A stretch of 64,000 nt of DNA from contig NZ_RBKU01000001.1 of assembly GCF_003633615.1 (NCBI RefSeq), positions 5,394,001-5,458,000 on the forward strand, read 5' to 3'. Shown in pieces: positions 62,454 through 64,000 of this stretch. The position numbers were made by a program, and so were the translations under genes. How positions within the stretch are numbered: the first letter of the stretch is position 1; each line of letters starts with the position of its first letter. Below the pieces are notes generated by a model that had not been told where the DNA came from, made no database searches, and worked only from the letters and a program-made list of their open reading frames with translations. The DNA is from Mucilaginibacter gracilis (GTDB lineage Bacteria; Bacteroidota; Bacteroidia; Sphingobacteriales; Sphingobacteriaceae).

Positions 62454-62518
62454 ATATGGCAGTTGCCTGGTTTGTTCTACTTAAAGAGTTGGCCCATTTA
62501 ATCAATCCTCTTTTTAAT

Positions 62519-62584
62519 GTGTGAATGATGTAACTTTTAAAGTTATTGATGTAATACGCCTTTCCTAGACTATACTCACATTTG
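62519..62584 (+). promoter_or_regulatory. Shared regulon promoter, copy E (hypothetical gene)
   Basis: Distal GTGTGAATGATGTAA (62519-62533), proximal ATGTAA (62549-62554), -7 box CACATTTG (62577-62584, 23-bp step). It precedes the hypothetical gene that probably starts at 62664. Confidence 0.78.
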
Positions 62585-62663
62585 AATATATTAAACAGTG
62601 TTGATCTTCTTTAATATCGTTGTCGCCTTTAATGATTCTTACCATATACTTTATTATAAAACA

Positions 62664-63065
62664 ATGCTGTTGACCGAAGTTTACAAACCCGCCATTTATT
62701 CAGTAAGGCTCCCATTAGATAATAAAAACCGAGAAGTTACAGATGAGACGATCCCGAAACCTATAATTCTTTATACACCCGATAGTGAACCCCAGGAGGA
62801 AACACAAACTGCCTTATCCACATTTAAAATATTCACGATAAAGTTTAATTACTTAGCGCTGATACATCACACTAAAGTGATGAAGGTAAAATATGGAAGT
62901 AGTAATCATATTTACAAAGTTGTGCTTTTTAGCATATTAAGCCCTGGGGCATCAATTTGTTGGTTTGAACATTTGCCCCATAACTGGGTAAGTCTTTTAG
63001 GCAACGGTATGGATTATGGTTTAAAGGAGGCCATAACCGCCGCCATCGAAAATCAGGAAGAATAA
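62664..63065 (+). CDS. Hypothetical protein
   Basis: A protein of 133 residues that I do not recognise. It begins MLLTEVYKPAIYSVRLPLDN and ends NGMDYGLKEAITAAIENQEE, is soluble, and has mixed strands (ALIHHTKVMKVKYGSS). The ATG at 62664 is preferred, because the earlier in-frame ATG at 62598 lies only 14 bp after the -7 box and would encode an unrelated hydrophobic leader. It is under promoter copy E and followed, after 83 bp, by another small gene. Confidence 0.55.
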   Translation: MLLTEVYKPAIYSVRLPLDNKNREVTDETIPKPIILYTPDSEPQEETQTALSTFKIFTIKFNYLALIHHTKVMKVKYGSSNHIYKVVLFSILSPGASICWFEHLPHNWVSLLGNGMDYGLKEAITAAIENQEE

Positions 63066-63148
63066 GCTCGAAACAAAGCTAATAGCTGAATCCTCTTTAA
63101 GGGTTAAAACAGGGTCAAGCTACCTTATTAATTTCACTATACTTAAAA

Positions 63149-63415
63149 ATGGAAATACTTCAGGCCAACATGCTTAACATCATACGCGAAAAATGTTCAT
63201 CCGGCTGGAGTCTGGAAGTATTTGGGAATCATATTATCGTCAATGTACTTCGGAAGGAGGATAATTTCAGGCCGGTTTTCGCCTTGGTAAAGCAAACTAT
63301 CACCCGATGTGTAAAAGAGCATTTTCCGGAAAGAAATGATGATGTATTATTCGAGGTAAGGAATGGTTCCTGGAATTGTAGTTTTAAGATCGTAAAAACA
63401 TTGTTTGGACGTTAA
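63149..63415 (+). CDS. Hypothetical small protein
   Basis: An 88-residue soluble protein, MEILQANMLNIIREKCSSGW at the start and RNGSWNCSFKIVKTLFGR at the end, with two cysteines. No family recognised. It may be co-transcribed with 62664-63065 from promoter copy E. Codon use and the length of the open frame support coding. Confidence 0.5.
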   Translation: MEILQANMLNIIREKCSSGWSLEVFGNHIIVNVLRKEDNFRPVFALVKQTITRCVKEHFPERNDDVLFEVRNGSWNCSFKIVKTLFGR

Positions 63416-63464
63416 AACACCACATCTTTAAGCCCATAGACCTGGTTCTGATTGAGCGGTGAAT

Positions 63465-63530
63465 GTGTGAATGATGTAACTAAATTAAGCTTTTGTATAA
63501 CATCAGCTGACTCATGTATTCCCACCTTTA
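63465..63530 (+). promoter_or_regulatory. Shared regulon promoter, copy F (alcohol dehydrogenase 2)
   Basis: Distal GTGTGAATGATGTAA (63465-63479), proximal GTATAA (63495-63500), -7 box CACCTTTA (63523-63530, 23-bp step). The start codon at 63573 is 43 bp further on. Confidence 0.78.
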
Positions 63531-63572
63531 GCAAAATTAGTTGTCTACACATCCACTTATATTAAAAACGCT

Positions 63573-64000
63573 ATGATTCCTAAAACAATGAAAGCCGCCG
63601 TTATCCGTGGATTCGGGCAGCCTTTACACATTGAGGAAATGCCGGTCAAAGAGCCTGGCGAAAATCAAATCTTAGTTAAGGTGATCGCCTGTGGTGTTTG
63701 CCATACCGATCTGCACGCCTGCCAGGGAGACTGGCCCGCGAAACCAATGATGCCGTTAATTCCCGGGCACGAGGCATTGGGATATGTGGTTGCTTTAGGA
63801 CGTGGCGTGAAGCATATCAAGGAAGGTGACATTGTAGGCGTTCCATGGTTATACAGCGCCTGCGGCAACTGTGATTATTGCTATACCGGCTGGGAAACGC
63901 TTTGCGAAACTCAGCAAAATGGCGGTTACAGTGTCGATGGTGGCTTTGCTGAATATGTTGTTGCCGACGCCGGCTATGTGGCCCATTTTCCTCCAAATAT
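63573..64000 (+). CDS. adhP: Zinc-dependent alcohol dehydrogenase, AdhP-like (3' end outside window)
   Basis: The first 142 residues of a medium-chain zinc alcohol dehydrogenase. The catalytic zinc site is in [16 protein letters not shown] and [10 protein letters not shown]. The structural zinc cysteines are in [17 protein letters not shown]. AdhP-type enzymes interconvert ethanol and acetaldehyde with NAD. The start at 63573 ([13 protein letters not shown]) is used; 63588 is also possible. It lies under promoter copy F. With phosphoketolase and acetate kinase it suggests a shared role in fermentative metabolism. It differs from the dehydrogenase at 48222-49208. Confidence 0.9.
   Translation, partial: MIPKTMKAAVIRGFGQPLHIEEMPVKEPGENQILVKVIACGVCHTDLHACQGDWPAKPMMPLIPGHEALGYVVALGRGVKHIKEGDIVGVPWLYSACGNCDYCYTGWETLCETQQNGGYSVDGGFAEYVVADAGYVAHFPPN

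Noticed and set aside
24833-63479. Interspersed mobile repeat (MITE or REP) instead of promoter
   Set aside because: The copies share only the short blocks and their spacing, the sequence between blocks differs, and all copies face a gene start with a -7 box; mobile repeats would share continuous sequence and terminal inverted repeats.
24833-63530. Crp/Fnr-type operator for the shared element
   Set aside because: The element is not palindromic (no TGTGA-N6-TCACA or TTGAT-N4-ATCAA symmetry); the direct-repeat layout fits AraC-type binding better.
1-64000. CRISPR array, rRNA or prophage
   Set aside because: No regular short direct repeats with spacers, no rRNA-like sequence and no phage structural genes were seen; the only tandem repeat lies inside the kinase gene.

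Overview
The window comes from a member of the Bacteroidota, most likely a sphingobacterial soil or freshwater organism of the Pedobacter/Mucilaginibacter type. The evidence is the SusC/TonB-type receptors with an N-terminal carboxypeptidase-like domain, promoters with a CAnnTTTG/TAnnTTTG -7 box instead of the E. coli -10, the general lack of strong Shine-Dalgarno sequences, and the gene families present (GH130 phosphorylases, BON triplets, CheB-CheR hybrid kinases). This assignment is an inference. No rRNA, tRNA or CRISPR array was seen.

Layout. 1-3.6 kb: the end of a TonB-dependent receptor, a PepSY-TM iron-reductase-like protein and a second receptor that has lost its C-terminal barrel. 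3.6-7.2 kb: a small unknown gene, then a complete-looking group II intron with a reverse transcriptase/HNH maturase. 7.2-11.1 kb: a histidine kinase built on about 14 copies of a 21-residue repeat, a GH130 enzyme with a small partner, and a secreted cupin. 11.4-20.7 kb: a long minus-strand cluster with UspA, a type-II P-type ATPase, an Acg-like nitroreductase, two uncharacterised proteins and PstSCAB. 20.8-24.5 kb: a membrane protein, an AI-2E-type permease, a roughly 1 kb gap, a Nim-like flavin protein and an AraC-type regulator with an HMA-like N terminus. 25-31 kb: a phosphoketolase operon (cupin, HAD phosphatase, acetate kinase, phosphoketolase, class I aldolase) ending in a decayed triosephosphate isomerase. 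31-64 kb: many short operons. They encode a PRC-barrel protein, HAD/GH130, three BON proteins, a heterodimeric ABC exporter, SHOCT and cupin proteins, a CopB-type ATPase, a flippase-like protein, a CheB-CheR-PAS kinase, two zinc alcohol dehydrogenases, a second HMA-AraC regulator, Mla-type lipid transport, an L,D-transpeptidase, oleate hydratase, CHAD, DsbA-like and UspA proteins, and MgtA.

The main discovery is a shared promoter architecture. Thirteen intergenic sites between 24.8 and 63.5 kb carry the element GTGTGAATnATGTAA. Twelve copies are exact and one has a single mismatch. A second nnrTAA hexamer lies exactly 21 bp downstream in all thirteen. A CAnnTTTG-like -7 box begins 22-23 bp after that hexamer in all thirteen. 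Every copy points at the start of an operon. Together they tie the phosphoketolase pathway, both alcohol dehydrogenases, the BON and UspA proteins, the copper and magnesium ATPases, the Mla/L,D-transpeptidase/oleate hydratase operon and the ABC exporter into one candidate stress regulon. Direct repeats two helical turns apart, with the proximal one in the -33 region, are typical of AraC-family activators. Two paralogous AraC-type proteins with an N-terminal MxCxxC motif are encoded among the target operons and are the best local candidates. The gene content resembles the mycobacterial DosR dormancy set (UspA, Acg nitroreductase, flavin-binding protein, cation ATPases, fermentation), but the regulator and the site are of a different kind.
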